Shown here: positions 19,531 to 28,015 of the stretch, in pieces | Layout: every line of letters starts with the position of its first letter | Numbering within the stretch: position 1 is the first letter of the stretch | NCBI RefSeq assembly: GCF_014656055.1 | Contig: NZ_BNBR01000004.1 | Coordinates: 759,081 to 823,080, forward strand | Length of the DNA stretch: 64,000 nucleotides | Origin: Streptomyces griseosporeus | Lineage (GTDB): Bacteria; Actinomycetota; Actinomycetes; Streptomycetales; Streptomycetaceae | Direction of reading: 5' to 3' | Program-made: the position numbers and the translations under genes | Notes under the pieces: generated by a model | The model's database searches: none | Told to the model about the DNA's origin: nothing | Seen by the model: only the letters and a program-made list of their open reading frames with translations

Positions 19531-20910
19531 TCAGTGAGCCCCGTGGCCCCGCTCCTCCCGGATCAGCGCGACGACCCCCGCCACCGACTGCCGCACCGCC
19601 TCCGTCTCCGTCAGGAAGTGCCAGTAGTCGGGATGCCGCCCGCCCTCCAGCGACGCGACGGCCCGCTCCAGCCGGGCCACCGCGTCGTCCAGCGGCCGCG
19701 CGTGCCGGGGATCCGGCGTCGTACGCCCCGCCATCGCCAGCCGCTGCGCGTCCCGGATCGCGAACCGGGTCCGCTCGATCTCCTGCTGCGGGTCCTTCTG
19801 CACGGCGTTGAGCCGGGCGAGCCGGTCCCCGGCGGCCGACACGGCCTCGTCGGTGGCGTTCAGCAGCGCCCGCACGGTGGACAGCAGCGCCGTCGCGTCC
19901 GCCCAGCGCTGCCCGTCCCGGGCGGCCCGCGCCTCCGCCAGCTTCGCCTCGGCCTGCCGTACGTTCTCCGCGGCCAGCTCCGGCACCCCCTGCAGGTCCT
20001 GCCAGCAGGCCACCGTGAACCGCCGCCGCAGCTCGCTGAGGATCGGCTGCACCTGCTCGGCACGGGTGGTCAGCGCCTGCGCGCGCGTACGCAGCGACAC
20101 CAGCCGGTGGTCGATCTCGGCGGCCCGCTCCGGCAGCCGCTCGGCCTCGGCGCGGATCGTCTCGGCCTCACGCGCGACCCGCTCCGCCCGCTCCAGCGTC
20201 GGCGCGACACCGTGCTGCCCGGCGCCCTGGTTCAACCGGGTCAGCTCGGGCGACAGCGCCGCCAGCCGGGCGGCGAGGTCGTCGGCCCTCAGCCCCGACT
20301 CCCGTACGGCGTCCAGGGCCCGGGTGGCCGCGAGCAGCGCCTGCCGGGCCCGCTCCACGGCCGGGGCCAGCCGCGCCAGCTGGGTCTCGGCCTTGCCGAG
20401 CAGCGGGCCGAGCCCCTCCCCGAACCGGTCCAGCTCCCGCTTGACCCGCTCCAACTCGTCCTGGGCGCCGGTCAGCTCGGTGCGCGCCCGCACGGCGGCG
20501 GAGGCCTCCAGGTCGTCCCGGTCCAGGTCGTGCGCGTCGACGGCCGCGATGTACCGCCGGCTGACCTCGTCGATGCGCCGCCCCAGCGCCTCGAAGTCGT
20601 CGACCGCGCGCCGCGCGGCGGGCGAGTCGTCGACCGCGTGGATCGTCTCGACGGAGATCCGCAGGTCGCGCTGGGCGGTGTCCAGCTCGTAGAAGGCAGC
20701 GGCGGCGGCGTCCTTGGCGGCCTGCGCCTCGGCACGCTGGCTGTCGGCCCGCCCGCCGAACCACCGCCGGGTGCCACCGCCGGCGAACGCGGCGGGCAGC
20801 GCGAGGGCGACGACGAGCGGCAGACCCATCAGGGCGAACGTGTCCCGCACGGCACGCGCGTACGAAACCGACGGCGACGAGTACGGCTGGTGCGCTGGTG
20901 TCGCCGTCAC
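19531..20910 (-). CDS. Membrane-anchored coiled-coil protein
   Basis: 459 aa. The GTG at 20910 is preferred because GGGAGAGGGA precedes it. A hydrophobic helix near residues 28-48 (FALMGLPLVVALALPAAFAG) anchors it. The rest is long alpha-helical, Ala/Glu/Arg-rich, with heptad-like coiled coils (LAEARAARDGQRWADATALL, ERVKRELDRFGEGLGPLLGK). No catalytic motif is seen. The family is common in Streptomyces and uncharacterised; a structural or scaffold role is a guess. Confidence 0.8.
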   Translation of the reverse strand: MTATPAHQPYSSPSVSYARAVRDTFALMGLPLVVALALPAAFAGGGTRRWFGGRADSQRAEAQAAKDAAAAAFYELDTAQRDLRISVETIHAVDDSPAARRAVDDFEALGRRIDEVSRRYIAAVDAHDLDRDDLEASAAVRARTELTGAQDELERVKRELDRFGEGLGPLLGKAETQLARLAPAVERARQALLAATRALDAVRESGLRADDLAARLAALSPELTRLNQGAGQHGVAPTLERAERVAREAETIRAEAERLPERAAEIDHRLVSLRTRAQALTTRAEQVQPILSELRRRFTVACWQDLQGVPELAAENVRQAEAKLAEARAARDGQRWADATALLSTVRALLNATDEAVSAAGDRLARLNAVQKDPQQEIERTRFAIRDAQRLAMAGRTTPDPRHARPLDDAVARLERAVASLEGGRHPDYWHFLTETEAVRQSVAGVVALIREERGHGAH

Positions 20911-20984
20911 ATCCCTCTCCCGTGCTGTGATCCGGCCCTGCCGGTGCCATTCTCCCACCGGTAAGGGACGAAAACACAGGCGGT

Positions 20985-21752
20985 TCAGTTCGCCGTGCGC
21001 ACCGTGATCCCTCCGTCGCCGGTACGGACGTCGACGACATGCGCGCTGCTGTCGTCCCGCGGCACGGACACGTGCACCCCGCCGTCCCCGCTGTGCGTCG
21101 ACACGCGGTAGGTGGCACGCGGCAGCGTGACGCTGACGGACCCGTCCCCGCTGACCGACTCCACCCGGTCCGGTACGACACTCAGCCGCACCCGCACCGA
21201 ACCGTCACCGGTGCGCGTGCTGACGTCGCGCGAGGCGACCTCGGCCCGCACGGACCCGTCGCCGGTGCGCAGCGTCAGCGGCCCGCTGGTGTCGGTGACG
21301 TGCACGGACCCGTCCCCGGTACGGATGCTCAACGGATCCCGGAACCCCCGCGCCCGCACACTGCCGTCCCCGTCCTCGACCTTGACGGTGACACCGCGCG
21401 GCACCTCGATACGGTGCTTGGCCCCGCAGTCGGCGATGAATCCGGAGCAGTGCATCCGCAGCACCAACCGGTCGTCGTCCTTCATCGCCCAGGTCACCTC
21501 GGGCTCGTCCCCGATCACCACGGACCCCTCGAACCACCGGGTGACCCGGATCTTCCCCGAGGGGTTGCCGTCCGCGGCGACGATCTCCAGCGCGGAGTCG
21601 TCGGAGTCGACGGTGAGAGTCCCGCCGTGCAGCGCGAAACTCCGCTGCTCGGGCTCGTCGTCGTCACTCGCCGAGGCCCCGCACCCCACCACTCCGGCGG
21701 CCAGCACACCGACGACCCCCACAACGACCCCGCCCCGCCCGAAACGCCCCAT
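20985..21752 (-). CDS. DUF4097-type beta-repeat lipoprotein
   Basis: 255 aa. ATG at 21752 with GGGGAGTGGGG upstream. The signal peptide ends in the lipobox GVVGC (Cys about residue 24), then an acidic spacer (SASDDDEPEQ). The mature part is a beta-helix-like domain with at least five repeats of about 20 residues, each carrying GDGSV or GDGGV (TGDGSVHVTDTSG, TGDGSVRAEV, SGDGSVSVTL, SGDGGVHVSV, TGDGGITV), the DUF4097/DUF4098 adhesin-like pattern. It is probably displayed on the outer face of the membrane. Ligand is unknown. Confidence 0.88.
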   Translation of the reverse strand: MGRFGRGGVVVGVVGVLAAGVVGCGASASDDDEPEQRSFALHGGTLTVDSDDSALEIVAADGNPSGKIRVTRWFEGSVVIGDEPEVTWAMKDDDRLVLRMHCSGFIADCGAKHRIEVPRGVTVKVEDGDGSVRARGFRDPLSIRTGDGSVHVTDTSGPLTLRTGDGSVRAEVASRDVSTRTGDGSVRVRLSVVPDRVESVSGDGSVSVTLPRATYRVSTHSGDGGVHVSVPRDDSSAHVVDVRTGDGGITVRTAN

Positions 21753-21965
21753 GCCCCACTCCCCCTGACCGCCGAACCCACTGTCCGACTGCACCTTCGA
21801 CGGTAGGGGCGGGGGGCGGACGGGGGGATCCGGTGGGCTCCCGGATCGGAGGTGGGGTTAGCCCCAGGTGGGGTGAGACATGGGGACGGGTGTTCCTCTT
21901 TCGAAAAGACGCGTGACCTTTCCCGTGAAGGGTCGTTGAGGTGTCCGAGGGGAGGGGGTGACGGG

Positions 21966-23510
21966 GTGAGCGGCTTGCGGGACCTGAGGGCGCCCTTCGT
22001 GGTGCCCGGGCCCACGGGCGTGGCGATCCGGGCGCGGCTGCGTGTCTCCCCCGCGGACGCGGCCGTACTGACCGCGGTGGGCACTTTTCTCGGTTCCCTG
22101 GCATCGAGGGACCTGGCCGCGAGGTGCCGTCAGGGGGCTGAGTCCGACGCGGCCTGCTGGGCGGCCCGCAAGCGGGAGCTGACCGGTCTCTCGTCGGCGC
22201 GCTGGGCGGGAAGCGTCACCAAAGCCGTCGACGACCAGTGGGCGCTCGCCAGGCGGGGGCAGGCCGCCGAGACGGGCCGGCTGCGAGGGCAGATCGACCG
22301 GATCGCGGCCAGGCTGGCACGGCCCCTGGGAGCCAAGGCCGACAAGGGAGCCGGACTGCCGCGTGGCTACGCCACCCGTGCGGAGTGGCACGCCAAGTCC
22401 CGCCGCCTCCACGCCCTGCGGACCCGGTTGGCCGTCGTGGAGGCCGAGTGGGCCGCGGGACGCGTGTCCGTCGTGCGCGGCGGCCGGAAGCTCGCCCGGC
22501 TGCGTCACCATGTGGACGAGGCGGGGCTGAGCCGGGAGACCTGGCGGGCGCGGTGGCGGTCCGCGCGGATGTTCCTCACCGCGGACGGGGAGACCGGCAA
22601 GCGCTGGGGCAACGAGACGATCCGCGTCACGGAGGAGGGACAGCTCTCGCTGAGACTTCCCGGGGCTCTGGCGCATCTGGCCAACGCTCCGCACGGACGC
22701 TACGTGCTGGACGCCGAGGTCACCTTCACGCACCGGGCGGGGGAGTGGAACGACCGGATCGCCGCCAACCGCTCGGTCGCGTACCGCATCCACCACGACG
22801 TCCAGCGCGGCCGCTGGTACCTGACGGCCTCATGGAAGCGCCCACTCGTGGCCGTGCTCCCGCTGCGGGCCGCCCTGACCCGTGGGGTGGTCGCGGTGGA
22901 CATGAACGACGATCACCTGGCCGCCTGGTACCTGGACGTCCACGGCAATCCGGTGGGCGCGCCCCGCCGCTGGTTCTACGACCTGTCGGGCAGCGCCGAA
23001 CACCGTGATGCCCAGATCCGGCACGCGCTGACGCGTCTGCTGCACTACGCCGGACGGTGCGGCGCCGCGGCCATCGCCATCGAGGACCTCGCCTTCACCG
23101 AGGGAGCAAGCCGCGAGCGGTACGGCCGCAACAAGCGGCTCCGCCGCCTGCTCTCCCGTTTCCCCACGGACAGGCTCAGGCGCCGACTGGTGGCCATGGC
23201 CGCGGAGCGCCAGGTGACGATCGTTGCCGTGGACCCGGCCTACACCCCGCGTTGGGGTGCCCAGCACTGGCAGCGGCCGCTGTCGACGGGCACCCGCAGG
23301 ATCACTCGCCACGACGCCGCAGCCGTGGCGATCGGACGGCGCGCCCTCGGGCAGCCGATCCGGCGACGGACGGCACCGCCCCCGCACGACCGGAGAGATC
23401 GTGCGGGGCATCGGACCGTCCAGGCCGGGCCGGAGACCCGAGGGCGTGAGGGACCCCGCCCTCGCCCACCGGACCGCGGACGCGATCCGTGCCGCCCGGA
23501 GGCGACGTGA
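21966..23510 (+). CDS. TnpB-like RuvC nuclease without zinc ribbon
   Basis: 514 aa, GTG start after GAGGGGAGGGGG. It belongs to the IS200/IS605 OrfB (TnpB)-related family. The N-terminal half is helical and basic. The RuvC domain has all three acidic positions: Asp312 (VVAVDMNDDHLAAW), Glu373 (IAIEDLAF) and Asp450 (RITRHDAAAVAIG). In typical TnpB the stretch after VVxVDPAYTS holds a CxxC...CxxC zinc ribbon; here the DPAYTPRWGAQHWQRP region has no cysteines, so the ribbon is lost. The tail after 460 is Arg/Pro-rich and coincides with DNA able to form strong hairpins. No TnpA is nearby. It may be a domesticated RNA-guided nuclease or a decayed transposon gene. Confidence 0.82.
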   Translation: MSGLRDLRAPFVVPGPTGVAIRARLRVSPADAAVLTAVGTFLGSLASRDLAARCRQGAESDAACWAARKRELTGLSSARWAGSVTKAVDDQWALARRGQAAETGRLRGQIDRIAARLARPLGAKADKGAGLPRGYATRAEWHAKSRRLHALRTRLAVVEAEWAAGRVSVVRGGRKLARLRHHVDEAGLSRETWRARWRSARMFLTADGETGKRWGNETIRVTEEGQLSLRLPGALAHLANAPHGRYVLDAEVTFTHRAGEWNDRIAANRSVAYRIHHDVQRGRWYLTASWKRPLVAVLPLRAALTRGVVAVDMNDDHLAAWYLDVHGNPVGAPRRWFYDLSGSAEHRDAQIRHALTRLLHYAGRCGAAAIAIEDLAFTEGASRERYGRNKRLRRLLSRFPTDRLRRRLVAMAAERQVTIVAVDPAYTPRWGAQHWQRPLSTGTRRITRHDAAAVAIGRRALGQPIRRRTAPPPHDRRDRAGHRTVQAGPETRGREGPRPRPPDRGRDPCRPEAT

Positions 23511-23623
23511 AAGCGGGCGACCGGCGTGCCCCGGACCGCTGGGGGTACGCGGTTGAGCATGCCGCCCTGGGAGCAGGGCGGATTGCCGCTCAACCTTCGG
23601 GAGCAGCCGCTCCTGCCCGCGAA
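23380..23623 (+). ncRNA. Candidate structured RNA (omega/reRNA-like) at the TnpB-like 3' end
   Basis: Successive hairpins: CCCCGCACGA / TCGTGCGGGG (23380-23408, 10 bp, inside the ORF tail). Then a compound stem: GGTTGAGC (23551-23558) pairs with GCTCAACC (23588-23595) and encloses CCGCCCTG-GGAG-CAGGGCGG (23562-23581). Then GGAGC-AGCC-GCTCC (23600-23613) with TTCG/CGAA closing outside it. TnpB guide RNAs arise from exactly this position, overlapping and following the 3' end of tnpB. Identity as a guide RNA is inference; the folds are seen. Confidence 0.4.
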
Positions 23624-23633
23624 CCGTATGGGT

Positions 23634-23664
23634 TTGCGGGACAGCGCCCGGGACAATGTAGGCT
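23634..23664 (+). promoter_or_regulatory. Probable promoter of tRNA-Val
   Basis: TTGCGG (23634-23639), 19-nt spacer, TAGGCT (23659-23664), 13 nt before the tRNA 5' end. This is close to the sigma-HrdB pattern usual for Streptomyces tRNA genes, with a slightly long spacer. Confidence 0.55.
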
Positions 23665-23677
23665 GTCGGCTTGTCCC

Positions 23678-23749
<72 letters not shown>

Positions 23750-23760
23750 CCGTCCGTTGC

Positions 23761-23788
23761 GGCCCCCCGGAGATCTTTCCGGGGGGCC
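23761..23788. terminator. Terminator of tRNA-Val
   Basis: GGCCCCCCGGA and TCCGGGGGGCC pair perfectly over 11 bp with a 6-nt loop (GATCTT), 12 nt after the tRNA. It also lies 20 nt past the stop of the convergent gene at 23808 and may serve both strands. Confidence 0.85.
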
Positions 23789-23807
23789 GTCGGCTTGGTG
23801 GGAGGGG

Positions 23808-24305
23808 CTAGCCGAGGGTGGCGGCGAGTTCTCCGTTCTCTGCTTCCTCGGCGGTCAGCTGGATGGTGCCGCGGTGGCTCACCTCCACCTTGTAGAACTT
23901 CTCGCCCTTCGGGACGTCGGGCACCGCGATGTCGAACTCGCAGGTGAAGTCGGTGTACCGGGACGTGCCGAGCTGTCCGGTGGCGATGACGTCGCCGGCC
24001 GCGCCGTACACCGTCACGCTGGTTCCCTCGGCGATGTCGTCGTAGCCGCTGTCCGAGGCGGCCGAGCATCCGTCGTCGGCGTCGGGGACGGCCCGCTCGG
24101 TGAGGGTGAAGGTGCCTTCGAGGGTGAACGTGGGCGGCTCACCGGGGCCGCTGTTCGCGCTGATGGCCCAGACGGCGCCCATGAGGCCGGCGCCGAGCGC
24201 GAGGCCGAGCACTCCGGCGGCGAGGGGGCTGAGCGGCTTTCGGGCGGTCGGCGGGGCCGGGGGCGGTGGCGGGATGGCGGGTGCGGGCGGAAACGGGTCG
24301 GTCAT
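23808..24305 (-). CDS. Single-pass membrane protein with exposed beta domain
   Basis: 165 aa. ATG at 24305 with CTGGGGGG ahead. Pro-rich cytoplasmic N-terminus (AIPPPPPAPPTARKPLSPLA), one membrane helix (AAGVLGLALGAGLMGAVWAI), then an extracytoplasmic beta-rich domain with two cysteines (DDGCSAASDSGYDDI and DFTCEFDIAVPDVP) likely disulfide-bonded. The family is frequent in Streptomyces, often near a similar gene as here (24371). Function unknown. Confidence 0.8.
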   Translation of the reverse strand: MTDPFPPAPAIPPPPPAPPTARKPLSPLAAGVLGLALGAGLMGAVWAISANSGPGEPPTFTLEGTFTLTERAVPDADDGCSAASDSGYDDIAEGTSVTVYGAAGDVIATGQLGTSRYTDFTCEFDIAVPDVPKGEKFYKVEVSHRGTIQLTAEEAENGELAATLG

Positions 24306-24333
24306 GGTCCCCCCAGGGCGTTCGGTGCGGGAG

Positions 24334-24357
24334 GCCCCGCCGTGTGCACGGCGGGGC
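24334..24357 (-). terminator. Hairpin after the 24371 gene
   Basis: GCCCCGCCGT-GTGC-ACGGCGGGGC, a perfect 10-bp stem, lies between the stop of the MmpS-like gene and the start of the next same-strand gene, so the two are probably separate transcription units or attenuated. Confidence 0.75.
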
Positions 24358-24370
24358 GGTGCGGGAGTGT

Positions 24371-24985
24371 CTAGTTCCAGCCGCCGAGCAGACCCGAGCT
24401 CAGCTGGGCGTCGCAGATGTTGTAGCCGCCGGCCGCGTGGCCCTTCTTCGTCTCGCCGTCGACGGTGACCGAGCAGTTGATGTCTCCGGAGCCCTGGAGC
24501 TGCGCCATCACGTTGTAGTACATCGCCTTGTCGTCGAGGGGCAGCGTGGCCTCGAACTTGCCGTTCTTGAAGCTGCCCTGGCGGGTGTCGGAGTCGGAGC
24601 CGTAGGTGATGTCCAGCGGGCCGAGGGCACCGGCGGGGGCGGTGCCCCACACCTTGAAGACGACGACCTTCTTCTTGGCGTCGTCCTTCTTGGTGTCGTC
24701 GCTCTTCTTGCCGCTGTCGCTCTTCCCGGCGTCGCCGCCGCCGGCCGCCGGCTTCTTGGACTCGCCGGTCTTGGCCTGGCCCTCGGCCACGGCGGCCTTG
24801 TCCTTGCCGCCCTTGTCGTCCGAGTCGGAGCTGCCGCCCGCCACCCCGGCGATCACGGCGATCGCGATGACGCCGAGACAGCCGAGACCGGCGATCTTGC
24901 CCGCCTTGCGCTTCTTCGGCGGCACAGGAGCCTGGCCGGGAGCGCCGTAGGGCTGCTGCGGCTGCTGCGGGTACTGCTGAGTCAC
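24371..24985 (-). CDS. MmpS-like membrane protein
   Basis: 204 aa. Gln/Pro-rich N-terminus (MTQQYPQQPQQPYGAPGQ), a basic stop-transfer (PPKKRKAGK), one membrane helix (IAGLGCLGVIAIAVIAGVAG), a long Lys/Asp/Ser linker, and a C-terminal beta domain from about residue 107 (VVVFKVWGTA, GPLDITYGSDSDTRQG, LPLDDKAMYYNVMAQLQGSG, CSVTVDGE). The pattern recalls the MmpS/transport-accessory fold. Two Cys (INCSVTV, YNICDAQL) may form a disulfide. No MmpL partner lies in the window. Confidence 0.75.
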   Translation of the reverse strand: MTQQYPQQPQQPYGAPGQAPVPPKKRKAGKIAGLGCLGVIAIAVIAGVAGGSSDSDDKGGKDKAAVAEGQAKTGESKKPAAGGGDAGKSDSGKKSDDTKKDDAKKKVVVFKVWGTAPAGALGPLDITYGSDSDTRQGSFKNGKFEATLPLDDKAMYYNVMAQLQGSGDINCSVTVDGETKKGHAAGGYNICDAQLSSGLLGGWN

Positions 24986-25152
24986 GTGTCCCCCAAGAGG
25001 TGTTTGTACATTGCATGTGTGCGACTGGTGAAGATCGAGTGAGGTTGCCTCGAACCGGGGAAAGTGACCGAACCGTGATCATGGGATCGTCGGCGTCCAC
25101 TGACGGAGGCCTCCGCGAAGCGGTTGGCCGGCGGGCCCCCTAGCATGGCGGC

Positions 25153-25551
25153 GTGAACCGAGCCGAGCCGAGAGATCTGCAGCCGCGTGTGCGGTGGTGG
25201 CGGGTCGTCGGTGTGCTCGGGCTGCTGGCGGGGCTGTTCGCGATGCACGGGCTGGCGCCCGGCGGAGGGCTCGCCGGCGGGCATCCGCAGGGGCATGCCC
25301 GCCATGGGGTCGTCGCGGTGTCCATGGACGACGAGTGCGGCCATGACGGGCACGGCGGCGGGCATGCGCGGCATGCCGACGCGACCTGTGCCTCCGGGGC
25401 CGTGAGCGGCGGGCCGGTGCTGCCCGCGCTCGCCGTCGATCCGCTGGCCGCGCGCCAGGCCGTCGAGGCCCCGCGCTCCTACGCCGGCGACGCGCCCGAA
25501 GGGGGACGCGCCCCGCCTTCGCTGTCCGAACTCCAGCTGCTGCGGATATAG
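25153..25551 (+). CDS. DUF6153 family His-rich membrane protein
   Basis: 132 aa, GTG start. A membrane helix (VVGVLGLLAGLFAMHGLAP) is followed by a His/Asp-rich stretch (GGHPQGHARHG and DECGHDGHGGGHARHADATC) with two Cys. Such a segment is suited to binding soft metals such as copper or silver. The next gene is a DUF305 lipoprotein, a family including copper-binding proteins, so the pair may handle metal at the cell surface. Metal identity is inference. Confidence 0.75.
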   Translation: MNRAEPRDLQPRVRWWRVVGVLGLLAGLFAMHGLAPGGGLAGGHPQGHARHGVVAVSMDDECGHDGHGGGHARHADATCASGAVSGGPVLPALAVDPLAARQAVEAPRSYAGDAPEGGRAPPSLSELQLLRI

Positions 25552-25638
25552 GCCGCCCGACCCGCACCGCGCCCTTCGAACGGTGCGGTGCCTCGCGTGC
25601 CGTCCATCCGTAGCAGCAACAGCAGGAGTTCGATCCCT

Positions 25639-26283
25639 ATGAGCAACACCCGTACGCGTGTCCGCCGTGTCGGCCTGGCCGCCCTCGCCGTGAGCGCCGC
25701 GCTCACCCTCGCCGCCTGCGGTGGCGGGAGCGGGGGCCATGAAGAGCACGCCGCCCCGGCCCCGACCGCGAGCGCGGCGACCACGGCCGGGGCGCACAAC
25801 GCCCAGGACGTCGCCTTCGCGCAGGGCATGATCCCGCACCACCGGCAGGCGCTCGACATGGCCGCCCTGGCCGCCGGCAAGGCGTCCTCGGCGCAGGTCA
25901 AGGACCTGGCGTCACGCATCCAGAAGGCGCAGGACCCCGAGATCAGGACCATGAGCGGCTGGCTGGAGGCCTGGGGCGAGGACGTCCCGCAGGCCGAAGG
26001 CTCCTCCATGCCGGGCATGGACCACTCCGCGCACACCGGCGGGCACTCCGCGATGCCCGGGATGATGGGCGACGAGGACATGGAGAAGCTGGAGAAGGCC
26101 TCCGGGAAGGCCTTCGACGCCATGTTCCTGACGATGATGATCGAGCATCACCAGGGCGCCGTGCAGATGGCCACGACCGAGAAGGCCAAGGGCCAGTACG
26201 GCCCCGCCAAGGCCATGGCCGGCGACATCGTCACCGCGCAGAACGCCGAGATCCAGGAGATGAGGAAGCTGCTCGGCCAGTAG
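25639..26283 (+). CDS. DUF305 lipoprotein, possible copper binding
   Basis: 214 aa. ATG at 25639 after GGAG. Signal peptide with lipobox LAAC, then the DUF305 domain of two ferritin-like halves: AFAQGMIPHHRQALDMAALA and MFLTMMIEHHQGAVQMATTE, each with the HHxxA(V/L)xMA helix. Between them is a Met/His-rich stretch (SMPGMDHSAHTGGHSAMPGM), typical of copper-binding relatives such as cyanobacterial CopM. It lies 87 nt after the DUF6153 gene on the same strand, probably co-transcribed. Confidence 0.88.
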   Translation: MSNTRTRVRRVGLAALAVSAALTLAACGGGSGGHEEHAAPAPTASAATTAGAHNAQDVAFAQGMIPHHRQALDMAALAAGKASSAQVKDLASRIQKAQDPEIRTMSGWLEAWGEDVPQAEGSSMPGMDHSAHTGGHSAMPGMMGDEDMEKLEKASGKAFDAMFLTMMIEHHQGAVQMATTEKAKGQYGPAKAMAGDIVTAQNAEIQEMRKLLGQ

Positions 26284-26286
26284 GCC

Positions 26287-26634
26287 TCAGCCCTTCTCGT
26301 CCTCGGGTGGAGTCTCGTGCGCGTGCTTGAGCTGCGTACGGGCCTCCACCCGGTGCTCGACGGCCACCTCCGACCAGAAGCGGTGCGTGCTGACGAAGAC
26401 GGCCAGTTCGTGCTCGCGCCGCCGCAGCTTCTCGACCTCGGCCTGCTCGTCCGCCGTCCAGCCGGGGGAGGCGGGCCGTTCGATCTTGCGCCAGCCGGCG
26501 TCGTCGCTGAAGCCGTCCAGGGGCTCGACCGACCAGGGGAGCCGCTTCAGCAGGGCCGACAGCTCGGCCCGGACCTGATGCAGCTCCTCCTGGCCGGCGC
26601 GGAGGTCACTGGGGAAGTCATAGGTCGTAGCCAC
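26287..26634 (-). CDS. Hypothetical helical protein
   Basis: 115 aa, GTG start without a visible Shine-Dalgarno (possible leaderless mRNA). Soluble, charged, mostly alpha-helical: LRAGQEELHQVRAELSALLK, WTADEQAEVEKLRRREHELA, ending in HETPPEDEKG. No signal or TM segment. I do not recognise the family beyond actinobacterial hypothetical proteins. It converges with the DUF305 gene, with only 3 nt between the stop codons. Confidence 0.7.
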   Translation of the reverse strand: MATTYDFPSDLRAGQEELHQVRAELSALLKRLPWSVEPLDGFSDDAGWRKIERPASPGWTADEQAEVEKLRRREHELAVFVSTHRFWSEVAVEHRVEARTQLKHAHETPPEDEKG

Positions 26635-26717
26635 GTGGCAATGCTACGCCTGTTCGATTTCCCGAGACGAGCTTCCCCGCCTGCTTCATCCGAACGTGTG
26701 TATGGGAACCCTTGTTC

Positions 26718-27617
26718 CTATGACGACGCGCCCAGCTCCGCGACCAACCGCGAGGTCACCGGTACGGCCACCCCGTGCCGCTCCGCCGCGCGGAGCAACG
26801 CCCCGCCGATCGCGTCGAGTTCCAGCGGGCGGCCCGCCTCCGCGTCCCGCAGCATGGACGACTTCGACTGCGCCGGGAAGGCGTCGTACCGGGCCAGCGC
26901 CCCCGCCGGATCCGCAGGCCCGCCGCAGGCCCCGCTCACCGCGGCGGCCTCCGCCACCAACGCCGTCAGCTCGTCGCGATACACGGTCCGCGCCTCGCCG
27001 ATCGGGACGCTGTACCGCGTGGTCAGCAGCGCGAACGGCGCGAGGAACGCCATCTTCGCCCACAGCGCCGCCGCCTCGTCGTCCAGCACGCGGGTCACGG
27101 GACCGGCGTCCGACAGAGCCTCCGCCAGCGCCTCCAGCCGTCCCCTGGGCACGGTGTCCCCGGCCAGGTCGATCTCGGCGAACGGGCTGCCGTGTTCGAT
27201 GACGCCGGGGGCGACGCGGGTGGACTCGACGCGGATCACGGCCGGGGCGACCTGATCGGCGGGGTAGCGGTCACGCAGGTACGCAGGATGCTCGACGCCG
27301 TTCAGGAACGGTACGACGAGAGCGTCACCGAGCGCCTTCGGCGGGACGCGGGTGAGGGCGGCGTCCAGGGTCGTGTGCTTGACGGCGACCAGGACGGCGT
27401 CGACGGGTTCGCGCAGCTCGCCGTCCGCCTCGACCGGGACGGTGAAATCGCCGAACCGGCCACTGCGGACGCGGATCCCCTGCGTGCGCAGGGTCTCGGC
27501 GGTGGCCTCGCCGGCCAGGCAGATCACGCGGTGTCCGGCCCGGGAGAGCAGGGCGGCGAGCAGGCCGCCGATGCCGCCGGGGCCGAGGACTGCGACGGTG
27601 AGGTTCTTCTTGCCCAT
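26718..27617 (-). CDS. 2-dehydropantoate 2-reductase-like (ApbA/PanE) enzyme
   Basis: 299 aa. ATG at 27617 after AAGGAG. N-terminal Rossmann domain with GPGGIGG (about residues 12-18), preceded by the beta strand TVAVL; the middle segment AVKHTTLDAALTRVPP contains the conserved Lys (catalytic in PanE) and the C-terminal helical domain has LWAKMAFLAPFALLTTRY. PanE reduces ketopantoate with NADPH in coenzyme A synthesis, but Streptomyces have several paralogs and this one has no pantothenate genes around it, so the substrate is open. Confidence 0.8.
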   Translation of the reverse strand: MGKKNLTVAVLGPGGIGGLLAALLSRAGHRVICLAGEATAETLRTQGIRVRSGRFGDFTVPVEADGELREPVDAVLVAVKHTTLDAALTRVPPKALGDALVVPFLNGVEHPAYLRDRYPADQVAPAVIRVESTRVAPGVIEHGSPFAEIDLAGDTVPRGRLEALAEALSDAGPVTRVLDDEAAALWAKMAFLAPFALLTTRYSVPIGEARTVYRDELTALVAEAAAVSGACGGPADPAGALARYDAFPAQSKSSMLRDAEAGRPLELDAIGGALLRAAERHGVAVPVTSRLVAELGASS

Positions 27618-27738
27618 GATGGCTCCTTCTTCTCGGTCGGCCCCGTACGTGGTGGCCGCCTCGTCGAAGATCATCGCGCACGGGGCGGGCGGTGCGGAAG
27701 ACGGCGCGATTGTCAGTGGCGGGGTGGACACTGGGGGC

Positions 27739-27963
27739 ATGTGCCGGAGCATCAAGACTCTTCGTCCGCCTGCGTTGCCCGAGGAGGCGACGGAGGAGGA
27801 GATTCGGGCCGCTGCGCTGCAGTACGTCAGGAAGGTGTCCGGCTTCCGGGCACCGGCCGCGCACAACCAGGAGGTGTTCGAACAGGCGGTGGAAGCCATC
27901 GCAGAGGCCACGGCGGAGCTGCTGGGTGGCCTGGAGATCCGGGGCGCTGTGGCGCGACGCTGA
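27739..27963 (+). CDS. DUF2277 family small protein
   Basis: 74 aa. Starts MCRSIKTLRPPALPEEATEE and continues IRAAALQYVRKVSGFRAP, the signature of DUF2277, a small soluble family widespread in bacteria. The N-terminal MCRxIKxL is nearly invariant. Function unknown. It diverges from the PanE-like gene; repeat copy A begins about 50 nt after its stop. Confidence 0.85.
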   Translation: MCRSIKTLRPPALPEEATEEEIRAAALQYVRKVSGFRAPAAHNQEVFEQAVEAIAEATAELLGGLEIRGAVARR

Positions 27964-28015
27964 CTACGCGGGCGGTGCGGAGCGGCTGGCCGGGGGCAAG
28001 GTGCCGTTGGCTTGA

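Noticed and set aside
24371..24985. Part of an MmpL/MmpS export pair
   Set aside because: No MmpL-type transporter lies in the window; only the fold similarity of the C-terminal domain supports the name.
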